From Paenibacillus sp. PvR098 (GTDB lineage: Bacteria; Bacillota; Bacilli; Paenibacillales; NBRC-103111): DNA of 64,000 nucleotides. The number at the start of each line of letters is the position of its first letter. The first letter of the stretch is position 1. This document shows, one piece after another, positions 49,387-58,076 of this stretch. The translations under genes were made by a program, and so were the position numbers. The stretch covers positions 2,547,001 to 2,611,000 of the forward strand of contig NZ_JAFIBU010000001.1 of the NCBI RefSeq assembly GCF_017833255.1, in the 5' to 3' direction. The notes below the pieces were generated by a model. That model saw only the letters and a program-made list of their open reading frames with translations. It was not told where the DNA came from and did no database searches.

Positions 49387-50662
49387 GCTCAAGAACAAAC
49401 TGGCTGATGAACCGCTCACTGAGGAAGGGTTTACCGACAGCTTAAGACAACGTATCGAAGCACGCATAAACGAAGAGAGTATCAGACCAATGCCTTGGAA
49501 GCCATGGCTCGGCGCCACCTGTGCCCTGCTTGCGTTCATGGCTATGCTCCTGCTCGTCGACGGGCAACGTTTAACCTCCCTCCTGCGTTTTAACCAGCCT
49601 ACGTTCGAGGATCATACCCAGCATGCCGGCGTGCGGCAGCCAGTAGAGGATCATTGGGAGTCCTCCATTCGTTCCGCGCTTCTCCTTGGTTTGCGTACGG
49701 ACCTTCCCGCAACCGGCAGCAGGCAGGAATACAGCACCTATCGAACTGTACTTATCGCTCCGGAACACAACCGGCTGCAGAAAACCGCGGAAGGCGAAGG
49801 CATCCTGATGCCTTACAAAATGGACTTTTGGAAGCTGGGTGGTCAGCGGCTGATGACGGAGGAGAAGGAGGCTCGGATGATTACCGCCGCCAAAGCGGCG
49901 GCGAAGCCAAAATTAGAAGCTGCACTGGCTTCCGCGGAATCTATTGCCAAGCCGTTCAAGTTGTCGGAGAAGCTCCTTTTTGCCGGGAACCGCTATATCA
50001 CCGTTGCTCAAACGGTGCAAACCCAGGACCCTGCTTCCGGGAAGCCCGTCAAGTACGAGTACGTGTGGGTCAAAGAGCTGCTGCATATTGCCCCGCCCAA
50101 GAGAGAGATATCGCTCAAGCCGTTGGAAGAGCCCCACGTGTCATTACGCGGGCTGCTGGCCGCCTACGCGGAGCCGATACTTCAAGAGCTGCAGCCTACG
50201 CTGCCCTCCCAGCCGGGAGAATCGGAATCGGCTGCCGGAGTCCCGGATACGTCGGGGGAAAGCTGGACGATCGTTCGCAAGCAAGGGCAGTGGATCGCAC
50301 AGCTAGCTGACTATGGTTCGGCGGAGAACCTCACCGGCACCTTGGGATACCGCCTGAAGGATGTGCCGATTGAATTACCTTCATCTGTCGTCGCTCATGA
50401 CAAGTTGGCCGTTTCGTGGAATGAAATCAAACGTCTGCAGCCGTCGGCTGTTGATGTCTTCACTTCACCGAAACATGATTTTGTGGCGGTCGTTACCGAT
50501 CGCAGCATCATTGTCTACCCTTATATCGACCAACTGATTCCTTCCCAGCTTATGACGATGCCGCTTCAAGCGAATGAATCTGTCGTCATGGCGCAGTGGG
50601 CGACGGACCAATACGTCGAGTCATGGAAGCGGCAGGCAAAAGCCTTTCTAGAGCCGCAATGA
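49367..50662 (+). CDS. putative membrane anti-sigma factor
   Basis: A 431-residue protein starting at TTG with AAGGAGG at 9 bases. A short cytoplasmic part (about 45 residues), one membrane helix (WLGATCALLAFMAMLLLV), then a large extracellular region. No zinc-binding HxxxCxxC motif is present, so it is not a classic ZAS anti-sigma factor. Role inferred from overlap with the ECF gene, in the manner of RsiX-type proteins. Confidence 0.65.
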   Translation: MDLMDNELKNKLADEPLTEEGFTDSLRQRIEARINEESIRPMPWKPWLGATCALLAFMAMLLLVDGQRLTSLLRFNQPTFEDHTQHAGVRQPVEDHWESSIRSALLLGLRTDLPATGSRQEYSTYRTVLIAPEHNRLQKTAEGEGILMPYKMDFWKLGGQRLMTEEKEARMITAAKAAAKPKLEAALASAESIAKPFKLSEKLLFAGNRYITVAQTVQTQDPASGKPVKYEYVWVKELLHIAPPKREISLKPLEEPHVSLRGLLAAYAEPILQELQPTLPSQPGESESAAGVPDTSGESWTIVRKQGQWIAQLADYGSAENLTGTLGYRLKDVPIELPSSVVAHDKLAVSWNEIKRLQPSAVDVFTSPKHDFVAVVTDRSIIVYPYIDQLIPSQLMTMPLQANESVVMAQWATDQYVESWKRQAKAFLEPQ

Positions 50663-50676
50663 AAGGGCCGCAGCGG

Positions 50677-51792
50677 TTATGGCTTCTGCCCGTAGTCCAC
50701 ATGGCTCTCAAATGACGGCGTTTCCGGCACGATCATGATATGCGTTTGCCCTTGCTGGAAAGCTGCCTCGCGACCTTGATCATAGAAACGGATCGGGTCG
50801 CTTGCTTTATCCCGCTTCCACTCCACTTTCTTCACCTTGCCCCGTTGGAACAGAAGAGCCGGGCCGTTTCCGGTCAGCTTGACGTCCAGCCTTCCGACAT
50901 TATCCAGCGTATGATGCTTCGTGCCCATAACGATCACACTGGCCGCACTCAACTGTTCTTTGTTGTTCAGATCGATATGCTTGTTTCCATTAATCGATCG
51001 TTTGTACGAACGGCTTGCTTCATCAAATTCATAGGACACCTTATAGCTCTGCATCAGGAAGGTAATGTCCACTTTCGGTGCATCCTCCGCGTCTGTAGTC
51101 ATTGTCTCAACGGCTCCCGTGCCGTCCTTCACAAAGGTGTATACCGGATGGGTCAGAGGGTTACCTGTAAAGCCTCGTTCGTTAGCAGTCTCACGTATTT
51201 TCTCCAGGTCCGTATATAGATTATGGGGAGCTTTACGAGAACGATCTCTCCAAAAAGCAGAACCGGCATTCGTAATTTCATCAAGTGCGGCGATCCGCTC
51301 CTTCTTCAGCTTCTCATAACCGTCAGGGCTCCCGCCCGCGTGAACTTGAATAGCCCCGAATGATTTACCAATTTCAATAAAATAAGGACGGATGCTTCGC
51401 ACCGGTCCAATCGGCTCTTTAGATATACTGCTTTGGAAAATACCGACGATCCGGGTAATTTCACCTTCAGCCAGCACCTCAAGCAGCATATCTGCTTGCG
51501 TCAGCCCGCTTTGCGGCCTTGCTTGAGGCGCGTTATTGATCATCACCATGACCGTTCTGTCCTCGATTTTCCGGTCGCTCGGCATTCCCGTCAAGGGAGC
51601 ACGGAAGGCGGGTTCCGCTTTTACAGGGGGAACAGGCGGTGCCTCTTGCTCCAGAACGACCGGCTTGACGGTGTCCTGCAGCACTCCCTCCGAAATCTGG
51701 CAGCCGGCTGCTATCCAAGTCAAGCATCCTGCCAGCAGCACAAGCCCTCCCTGCCGCCCTATACGGCTTAGTTTCCACTGCTTTTGTTTCAT
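50677..51792 (-). CDS. DUF3048 lipoprotein (YerB-like)
   Basis: A 371-residue exported protein with signal peptide and two candidate lipoboxes (LLAGC and IAAGC, the second followed by Gln). The DUF3048 body shows APLTGMPSD, VMINNAPQARPQSGLTQADMLLEV, GPVRSIRPYFIEIG and AGGSPDGYEKL. ATG 51792 follows GAGG at 8 bases. Converges with the anti-sigma gene 14 bases away. Function unknown. Confidence 0.85.
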   Translation of the reverse strand: MKQKQWKLSRIGRQGGLVLLAGCLTWIAAGCQISEGVLQDTVKPVVLEQEAPPVPPVKAEPAFRAPLTGMPSDRKIEDRTVMVMINNAPQARPQSGLTQADMLLEVLAEGEITRIVGIFQSSISKEPIGPVRSIRPYFIEIGKSFGAIQVHAGGSPDGYEKLKKERIAALDEITNAGSAFWRDRSRKAPHNLYTDLEKIRETANERGFTGNPLTHPVYTFVKDGTGAVETMTTDAEDAPKVDITFLMQSYKVSYEFDEASRSYKRSINGNKHIDLNNKEQLSAASVIVMGTKHHTLDNVGRLDVKLTGNGPALLFQRGKVKKVEWKRDKASDPIRFYDQGREAAFQQGQTHIMIVPETPSFESHVDYGQKP

Positions 51793-52046
51793 ATCCGTCA
51801 CCTCATCTGCTTGTCCTCTACTAAACTATATAGTATCAAACTCACTTTTAGAATCGTATTTTTCAAATTCAGACAAAAAAAGGCACCTCTCCTTACATTA
51901 ATATCGGAAAGCGCCGCAATTTTATTTCCTGTTTTTTTCTATGATTATATGGTTTTTTTTGCAGTTTACTGAACTTTAAAATACTGTAACGATAAAAAGA
52001 ACCTTATATTTCCCATAAGAACAGGGAGTTATAAGGTTCTCTGCAT

Positions 52047-52817
52047 TCAGCTAAACATCCAACAGTTCAGACCTAGTGTTCCATATTGATATTGTTGATG
52101 AAGAAGCGTTGCTTTCCGCTTCTCATCAGCTGCTCCCATACTGATCAGCAAAGGGGCGAAATGTTCTTTCGTCGGTACGGCCAAGCTTGCATGAGGGGCT
52201 TGGCGTTCATAATCGAACAATGCTTCCAGATCCCAGACAAGGATCCTTTCCGCTAGCCATTCATCAAAGGTTAGCGCCCAGGCCTCCAGCTTATCGTGGG
52301 TCCAGTTCAATTTGGATAAATTGTGCGTAGTCCCCCCGCTTCCGATAAGCAAGTAGCCGTCTCTCCTTAAATCCATTAATGCTTTTCCGATTCGATACTG
52401 CTCTTCGGGAACGAGTCTGGCATTCACCGACATCGACACAATAGGGATATCCGCTTGCGGATACATGAGGGAAAGCAAGGACCACGCACCGTGATCCAAG
52501 CCTCTCTGATCGTCTATATCACAATGGATGCCATCCTCGGACAGCATGCCTTGAATGTCCAAGCTGAGCATGATGTTACCTTTTGCCGGATAGGACCATT
52601 CATAGAGCTCTTCCGGGAAGCCCCAAAAATCCTTAATGGTCTCAAGCCTTGCAGCGCCGGAGATCCGTTGTGTCTGACTCTCCCAATGCGCACTCCATAT
52701 AACAATCCCTGCCGGAGCAGGGAGGGTTCGACCCAGATTTTTAATAAATCGGGTGTATGGATGGTTTTCCGTGACAAGTGTAGGCGTACCATGGGCCATG
52801 AAAAATGATGGATACAT
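52047..52817 (-). CDS. DODA-type extradiol dioxygenase family protein
   Basis: A 256-residue protein of the LigB/DODA family: PSFFMAHGTPTL, VIWSAHWES, GLDHGAWSLL and GSGGTTHNLSKL carry the metal-binding histidines. Members are non-haem iron or zinc enzymes that open catechol rings, and include YgiD-like bacterial proteins. SD GGGGG. No other aromatic-catabolism gene is nearby. Confidence 0.88.
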   Translation of the reverse strand: MYPSFFMAHGTPTLVTENHPYTRFIKNLGRTLPAPAGIVIWSAHWESQTQRISGAARLETIKDFWGFPEELYEWSYPAKGNIMLSLDIQGMLSEDGIHCDIDDQRGLDHGAWSLLSLMYPQADIPIVSMSVNARLVPEEQYRIGKALMDLRRDGYLLIGSGGTTHNLSKLNWTHDKLEAWALTFDEWLAERILVWDLEALFDYERQAPHASLAVPTKEHFAPLLISMGAADEKRKATLLHQQYQYGTLGLNCWMFS

Positions 52818-52864
52818 ACGTATCCCCCTAACCTTAGAAGATTAGCAAGGCCCAGCTGCCCGAA

Positions 52865-53179
52865 TTACAACTGCTCCCGAACCCAAGCTTCCAGCTCGTT
52901 CAGTGGCCTAAAACCAACGTTTGAACCAACCTCAACGCCATCTTTAAACAACTTCAAGGTCGGAATGCTCATCACTCCGTAGTTTCCTGCGGTTTGAGGA
53001 TTGTCATCGACATTGACTTTGGCAATCGTAAGTGCATCTCCAAGCTTTCCATTCAGCTCCTCAAGCACCGGCGCGATCATTTTGCAAGGTCCGCACCAAG
53101 GCGCCCAAAAATCAACCAGGACAACGCCCTCTTTCACAGTGTCTTTAAATTGTACATCATTCACATTAACAATGGCCAT
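52865..53179 (-). CDS. trxA: thioredoxin
   Basis: A 104-residue thioredoxin with active site WCGPC (residues 28-32), the start VDFWAP, and cis-Pro in SIPTLKLF. Reduces protein disulfides. SD TAGGAG. Single gene between two same-strand genes. Confidence 0.95.
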   Translation of the reverse strand: MAIVNVNDVQFKDTVKEGVVLVDFWAPWCGPCKMIAPVLEELNGKLGDALTIAKVNVDDNPQTAGNYGVMSIPTLKLFKDGVEVGSNVGFRPLNELEAWVREQL

Positions 53180-53248
53180 CTTAAACCACTCCTATTATCT
53201 AATTTATCGAATGAATACGAATCTATGCTTTAATTCCCCAAATCCCCG

Positions 53249-53638
53249 TTAATTCAAACGGGACGGGGGCTGTAAGAGAAAATCCGTCTCTAAACGGTTT
53301 TTCTTCATCCGTTTGTCCGCTTGATCCGCGGTGGATGCGGCCAGCTTATTGCTTAGCTCTTCGAACCACTCCCGATCCTTCGCCATCAAGGCGATTTCAA
53401 TCAAGGATCGCAGCGGTGTCTCGCTGGTCGGCTCGAACACGGGCAGCTTATTGACCTTGGATAGCTTGGCTTCGGCCGAATCACCGACCGTTTCTGGACG
53501 GTCGCATTGAGTAATCCGAATCTTGATCAAACCATTACCTTCCGTTGATTCCACAAATCCGATAAAGCGTTCGTCCTCCATCGTCGTGCCGCTCACCCAA
53601 TCGCCTTCGTTCACTCTCAAATCATTGACCGCTGCCAT
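53249..53638 (-). CDS. IDEAL-domain-like protein
   Basis: A 129-residue protein. The N-terminal half (EGDWVSGTTMEDERFIGFVESTEGNGLIKIRITQCDR) is beta-rich. Residues about 78-100 (LRSLIEIALMAKDREWFEELSNKL) fit the short IDEAL motif of Bacillales proteins, in which a Leu-Ile-(Asp/Glu)-x-Ala-Leu core precedes a Glu/Asp-rich helix. Role unknown. SD AGGAGG. Confidence 0.6.
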   Translation of the reverse strand: MAAVNDLRVNEGDWVSGTTMEDERFIGFVESTEGNGLIKIRITQCDRPETVGDSAEAKLSKVNKLPVFEPTSETPLRSLIEIALMAKDREWFEELSNKLAASTADQADKRMKKNRLETDFLLQPPSRLN

Positions 53639-53706
53639 AAAACTATCCCTCCTAATAATAGTATAATCTGATACAATTATAGTAACAGTTTGTACACAGA
53701 ATAACG

Positions 53707-54141
53707 CTACTCTTGTTCGTCCTTCTGCGCCTCCCGTATTCGGTTTAACACATCTTGAATCGTAATATTAGACAAAAAGGTCAGCATTTGCTCCTCGGCT
53801 TCTGCAAAAATATGATCCATCACATCAGCCATATTGCATGCCACTATACACTCTTCTTCTTCATTCCCGGAGCACCACGAAGGTTTGAGAGAGCCGATCG
53901 AAGTAGCGCGATACATTTGCGCCAAAGTGACCTTAGTCGGATCACAACTTAGTGCATATCCTCCACCGGTGCCTTCTTTCGTAGCTACATAGCCTTGCTT
54001 CTTCAGACAGCTCATCACCTTGCGCACACGGGCAGGGTGAGTGCAGACATTACTTGCAATCATATCGCTGGTAGCCATATGATCGGGCCGATAAGCAAGC
54101 AGCACCAGACTGTGTACCGCAATCGTAAATTCACTGTTCAC
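53707..54141 (-). CDS. Rrf2-family transcriptional regulator
   Basis: A 144-residue Rrf2 regulator, GTG start with AAGGAGG at 9 bases. Winged helix in TSDMIASNVCTHPARVRKVMSCLKKQGYVATKEGTGGGY. The cysteine cluster WCSGNEEEECIVACNM near residues 90-105 could bind an iron-sulfur cluster or act as a thiol switch (inference). Upstream neighbour encodes a coiled-coil protein. Confidence 0.88.
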   Translation of the reverse strand: MNSEFTIAVHSLVLLAYRPDHMATSDMIASNVCTHPARVRKVMSCLKKQGYVATKEGTGGGYALSCDPTKVTLAQMYRATSIGSLKPSWCSGNEEEECIVACNMADVMDHIFAEAEEQMLTFLSNITIQDVLNRIREAQKDEQE

Positions 54142-54230
54142 GCCTGGCGTCCTCCTTCGTCGTCTTACTGTTATTATATTTATTACAGATCATTTTGTCA
54201 AGTATGCCCCTGAGCCCTTTTGCTTATGTA

Positions 54231-54264
54231 AAAAAAGCCGCCCCCGCATGATGCGGGAACGACT
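54231..54264 (-). terminator. terminator of the Gln-rich coiled-coil gene
   Basis: Minus strand: GTCG-ttCCCGCAT/ATGCGGG-CGGC, then TTTTTTT. Confidence 0.82.
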
Positions 54265-54276
54265 TTACCATGACCC

Positions 54277-54600
54277 TTATTGAAACATGCTGCCACGGGC
54301 ATTACCGGTTTGCTGAGACTGCATGCCCATGGTGTTCATTTGTACAATCGTTTGCTCCAACTGATTACACATTTGTGATACCTGTTGCATTTGCTGAATC
54401 GCCGATTGATGACCTTGAAGCGCCATTTGAATCATTTGAGTCGCCTGACGCTCACGCTGTGCAAGCATTTCGAGCTGCTGAGCATTTTGCTGCTCTTGCT
54501 GCAGCATTCTTTGATAATTCATACTCGCTTGTTCTGTTTGCTGGATCAGCTGTCCGATCGTTTGCTGGCAATGGTTCAATTGGTTGATGACGTTGTGCAT
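54277..54600 (-). CDS. Gln-rich coiled-coil protein (107 residues)
   Basis: Nearly all helical with very high glutamine and methionine content (QLIQQTEQASMNYQRMLQQE; IQQMQQVSQMCNQLEQTIVQ). No signal peptide or membrane helix. Heptad hydrophobic spacing supports a coiled coil. I do not know a function; composition resembles small spore- or coat-associated Bacillales proteins, but this is only a similarity of style. SD AGGAGG. Confidence 0.65.
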   Translation of the reverse strand: MHNVINQLNHCQQTIGQLIQQTEQASMNYQRMLQQEQQNAQQLEMLAQRERQATQMIQMALQGHQSAIQQMQQVSQMCNQLEQTIVQMNTMGMQSQQTGNARGSMFQ

Positions 54601-54682
54601 GGGTTGAAAATCCTCCTAAGGTAGGTTGTGTTAAGTCCCATTCTATTGTGTATTAACAGTCCTAAAATTATACAAATATAAA

Positions 54683-54721
54683 GAAAAAAGCCGGTCTCAC
54701 TCCCATCGGATATGAGCCGGC
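54683..54721 (-). terminator. terminator of the siderophore-binding protein gene
   Basis: Minus strand: GCCGG-c-TCA... with TGAG-CCGGC helix, followed by TTTTTTCTTT. Confidence 0.78.
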
Positions 54722-54738
54722 CTTAATTTTTTCACTTC

Positions 54739-55737
54739 TTACTTAATATCGTAAAATTTATACAAATCGTCCAGCAAAATGTTCGCGGCCTTCACCCCTC
54801 CAGCGGTATTCCAGGTCACGTCGTTTACTTTAAACGCATTGCCGTTCTTCACTGCGTTCAAATTTTTCCATAATGGATCGTTAATCCATTCGTTCTCTTG
54901 ATTATTTCCCTTCCCGTCTCCGGTCTCATACGTAAAATAGAACAATTTGTCCGCATCCACTTCCGGCAGACGCTCTTTGTTAATTTCAATCACGAACGTT
55001 TCTTTATCTTTAAATTCAGGGCGCGCAATACCAATCTGTGAGAAAATGATTCCCGTAAACGTATCATTCAAATAAATTCTGGTTTTTCCTGCCATAAAAC
55101 GAACAACTGAAACTTTCTGACTCAGCTTATCTCCGGCTTTCGATGTAAAGTCTTCGATCCGTTTGTCGAAGGCTGCGATGACTTTATCGCCCTCTTCCTT
55201 CTTGCCTACAGCTTCCGAATACAGCTTAAAATTGTTTTTCCATTCGCCGCGAAGCGCTTCAGAGAATACCGTCGGAGCAATGGCATTTAACTGCTCATAT
55301 ATTTTTTCCTGGCGCATTTTATTACCGATGATCAGATCCGGCTTAAGCGCGGCGATCATCTCCAGATTCGGCTGGTGTTCATCACCGACCACTTGAACAC
55401 CTTCCATGTCGGTTTTAATATGATCGTACCAAGGGTTTCCAGTAAAAGACTTCACTGCGGCAACTGGCTTAACTCCCAATGCCAGCAGAGCTTCAGTTCC
55501 TTCATTCGTCAGAATGACGACCTTCTTTGGGTTCGCCGGCACCTCGGTTTCGCCCATCGCATGCTTGACCTTATACGGACCTTCCGATGCCGCAGCTGGC
55601 GTGCTTGGTTTGTCTGCCGGAGCAGCAGGCTGGGCAGACGGGTTCGCCCCGCATGCGGTTAACCATACGGACATCAGCATCATAGCAGCTAATGAAGCCG
55701 CTGTTTTCCATTGAAATGATTTACGTGTACTCAGCAT
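54739..55737 (-). CDS. iron-siderophore ABC transporter substrate-binding lipoprotein
   Basis: A 332-residue lipoprotein with lipobox LTAC (Cys29), a Pro/Ala linker, and a periplasmic-binding (helical backbone) fold of the FepB/FhuD type: NPKKVVILTNEGTEALLALGVKPV, ALKPDLIIGNKM and LFYFTYETGDG. Divergent from the permease-ATPase genes over a region with three Fur boxes, so it is part of the same iron-repressed uptake system. Confidence 0.9.
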   Translation of the reverse strand: MLSTRKSFQWKTAASLAAMMLMSVWLTACGANPSAQPAAPADKPSTPAAASEGPYKVKHAMGETEVPANPKKVVILTNEGTEALLALGVKPVAAVKSFTGNPWYDHIKTDMEGVQVVGDEHQPNLEMIAALKPDLIIGNKMRQEKIYEQLNAIAPTVFSEALRGEWKNNFKLYSEAVGKKEEGDKVIAAFDKRIEDFTSKAGDKLSQKVSVVRFMAGKTRIYLNDTFTGIIFSQIGIARPEFKDKETFVIEINKERLPEVDADKLFYFTYETGDGKGNNQENEWINDPLWKNLNAVKNGNAFKVNDVTWNTAGGVKAANILLDDLYKFYDIK

Positions 55738-55768
55738 TGAGTGAACCTCCCGAATAATGTATATGGTT

Positions 55769-55787
55769 GATAATGATTATCATTAAC
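55769..55787. promoter_or_regulatory. Fur box 1
   Basis: GATAATGATTATCATTAAC, 17 of 19 matches to the Fur consensus GATAATGATTATCATTATC. Lies 32 bases before the substrate-binding gene start. Confidence 0.85.
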
Positions 55788-55832
55788 AAGGTAAATATAA
55801 TAGGGCTTGTAAAGATTGTCAATCTTTTTTTT

Positions 55833-55851
55833 GATAATGATTATCAAAGTC
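55833..55851. promoter_or_regulatory. Fur box 2
   Basis: GATAATGATTATCAAAGTC; the left 14 bases fit the consensus exactly. Centre of the divergent region. Confidence 0.75.
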
Positions 55852-55861
55852 ATTGACAGTT

Positions 55862-55880
55862 GATAACGATTCTCATAAAA
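55862..55880. promoter_or_regulatory. Fur box 3
   Basis: GATAACGATTCTCATAAAA, a weaker match. It overlaps the expected start of the permease transcript. Confidence 0.55.
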
Positions 55881-55948
55881 TGAAGTTGTTCTGTTATTCA
55901 TTAATTCCGCATCATTCAACATATCAGGAAACAACGGGAAGCAGGCTA

Positions 55949-56968
55949 ATGTTCATGCGCACAAGACTACATAGTAATCTTTCCTTCAAAATCGGGGGGT
56001 TGATTGCCGCCCTGTTGCTGCTCGCTGCTTTTATGCTGGCGAGCGTCATGTTCGGAGTCAACCATTATTCCTTGAGCAGCATCATTGCCGCCTATACGCA
56101 GCATGACGGATCGAATGAGCACATCATCATTCAGACGGCCCGCGTTCCCCGCGCGCTTATTGCCGCCGTCGTCGGTGGGAGCCTGGCTGTCGCCGGGGCA
56201 TTGATGCAAGCGATCACACGTAACCCGCTTGCTTCTCCCAGCATCTTCGGCGTGAACGCCGGTGCGGCGTTTGCCATCGTACTGGCCGTCTCTATTTTCG
56301 ATGTATCCGGCTTAAGGCAATTTACATGGATCGCCTTCCTTGGAGCTGCCGTCAGCTCGGGCGCAGTCTATTTCTTGGGTTCAATCGGACGGGATGGCTT
56401 GACTCCCATCAAAATCACACTTGCCGGATCAGCCATAACCGCTTTCTTTGCCTCTCTTACGCAGGGAATCCTTCTGGCTGACGGCAAAGCGTTCGATCAA
56501 GTGCTCTTCTGGCTCGTAGGTTCCGTCGCCGGACGAACGATGGAGATGCTGCTGTCGGTGCTTCCCTATATGCTGATCGCAATGGTAGGCGCGCTGCTGC
56601 TTTCTCCTCATATTAATGTTCTGTCGATGGGTGATGACGTGGCCAAAGGATTGGGACAGCGCACCATTCTGATCAAAGCCGCTGCGGCTGTCGTCATTGT
56701 GCTGCTTGCCGGCGGCTCGGTTGCAGTAGCTGGTCCTGTCGTTTTTGTCGGCATCATCATACCGCATATTGCCCGTTATCTTGTTGGCATTGATTACCGT
56801 TGGGTGCTGCCTTATTGTGCTGTGCTGGGCGCCCTACTCTTGGTCGGTGCAGATATCGGCGCAAGGTTCGTCGCGATGCCGAAGGAAGTGCACGTTGGGG
56901 TGACCACGGCGTTAATCGGCGTTCCCTTCTTTGTGTATATTGCCCGCAAAGGAGGTCAGCTGAAATGA
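55949..56968 (+). CDS. FecCD-family siderophore permease 1
   Basis: About 339 residues, nine or ten membrane helices, FecCD/BtuC family: ARVPRALIAAVVGGSLAVAGALMQAITRNPLASPSIFGVNAGAAF and GPVVFVGIIIPHIARYLVG are the family motifs. ATG 55949 (or 55955) is preferred; the frame reaching back to 55853 covers the Fur boxes. Its stop overlaps the next permease start (ATGA). Confidence 0.9.
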   Translation: MFMRTRLHSNLSFKIGGLIAALLLLAAFMLASVMFGVNHYSLSSIIAAYTQHDGSNEHIIIQTARVPRALIAAVVGGSLAVAGALMQAITRNPLASPSIFGVNAGAAFAIVLAVSIFDVSGLRQFTWIAFLGAAVSSGAVYFLGSIGRDGLTPIKITLAGSAITAFFASLTQGILLADGKAFDQVLFWLVGSVAGRTMEMLLSVLPYMLIAMVGALLLSPHINVLSMGDDVAKGLGQRTILIKAAAAVVIVLLAGGSVAVAGPVVFVGIIIPHIARYLVGIDYRWVLPYCAVLGALLLVGADIGARFVAMPKEVHVGVTTALIGVPFFVYIARKGGQLK

Positions 56969-58020
56969 GCGGAGCCAAAAGTAAATACGTCTCTTTACGC
57001 GGCAGGGCCTATTCTTTCCTCATCAGCAAAAAAGCGCTGGCTGTAACGTTCATTCTATTACTGGCCACGGTAGCAGCGATGATTCTCAGTACAGGGATAG
57101 GTAGTGTGTATATTACGCCTGCAGAGGTTGTTCGCTCCGTTTTCGGATACGGAGCGGATACGAGTGACACGATTATTCGCTCTCTGCGTCTGCCTCGCGT
57201 CGTCATCGCCGTACTTATCGGAGCTTCTCTCGCGGTATCGGGAGCGATCCTGCAAGGAGTCGTGCGCAATCCGCTGGCTTCCCCGGACACCATCAGCACG
57301 ACCGCCGGGGCAACTCTCGGGGCCGTAGCGTTTTTCTTCTTTTGGTCAGAGAAAGCAAGCATTCAATGGCTTCCTTTGTCCGCAGTTGTAGGAGCCTTTC
57401 TGGCGACGCTTGCCGTATACTCACTCTCATGGAAAAATGGCGGAGTTACCCCGCTGCGTCTCGTCCTGATCGGGATCGGCTTCACGGCGGCGATGAATGC
57501 TCTCTCCTATATGCTTATGATTTCGGGACCAATCATTCTGGCGAACAAATCACTTACATTCATGACGGGAAGCATATACGGTGTCTCTTGGGAAAAGGAT
57601 GTGCTTCCGCTTCTTCCTTGGGTTCTCATTCTACTGCCGCTGGTTTTTGTGTACTCCCGGCATATTAACATTCAAGAGCTCGGCGAGGATGTGGCACGCA
57701 GTGTCGGCAGCGCCGTTCAGCGCCAGCGCATGCTGCTGATGCTGCTCAGTGTCGCGCTCGCAGGCGCCGCCGTTGCGTTCGGGGGTGCCATCGGTTTCAT
57801 CGGGTTAATGGCACCGCATATGGCGCGCAAACTGGTAGGACCGGCATTTGGCGCTTTACTGCCGGTATCCGCACTCATTGGAGCGCTAATCCTACTGCTC
57901 GCAGACCTTGCAGGCCGATCGCTTTTTGCGCCGCTGGACATCCCAGCCGGAGTGTTCACTGCCTGCATCGGTGCCCCCTTCTTTGTTTACTTGTTATATC
58001 ACAGCCGAAATCAAGGATAA
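56965..58020 (+). CDS. FecCD-family siderophore permease 2
   Basis: About 351 residues of the same family: SLRLPRVVIAVLIGASLAVSGAILQGVVRNPLASPDTIS and GAIGFIGLMAPHMARKLVG. ATG 56965 follows AAAGGAGG. It forms a heterodimer with the previous permease. Confidence 0.9.
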   Translation: MSGAKSKYVSLRGRAYSFLISKKALAVTFILLLATVAAMILSTGIGSVYITPAEVVRSVFGYGADTSDTIIRSLRLPRVVIAVLIGASLAVSGAILQGVVRNPLASPDTISTTAGATLGAVAFFFFWSEKASIQWLPLSAVVGAFLATLAVYSLSWKNGGVTPLRLVLIGIGFTAAMNALSYMLMISGPIILANKSLTFMTGSIYGVSWEKDVLPLLPWVLILLPLVFVYSRHINIQELGEDVARSVGSAVQRQRMLLMLLSVALAGAAVAFGGAIGFIGLMAPHMARKLVGPAFGALLPVSALIGALILLLADLAGRSLFAPLDIPAGVFTACIGAPFFVYLLYHSRNQG

Positions 58021-58076
58021 TGAATCTAAGTAACATCCTTGTCAATAAAGCGTTGAATAAAAAGGAGAAGATTCCC

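Noticed and set aside
49654-50310. 218-codon frame inside the membrane partner of the ECF factor
   Set aside because: Alternative frame of a GC-rich gene, with no signal sequence or domain and no ribosome site.
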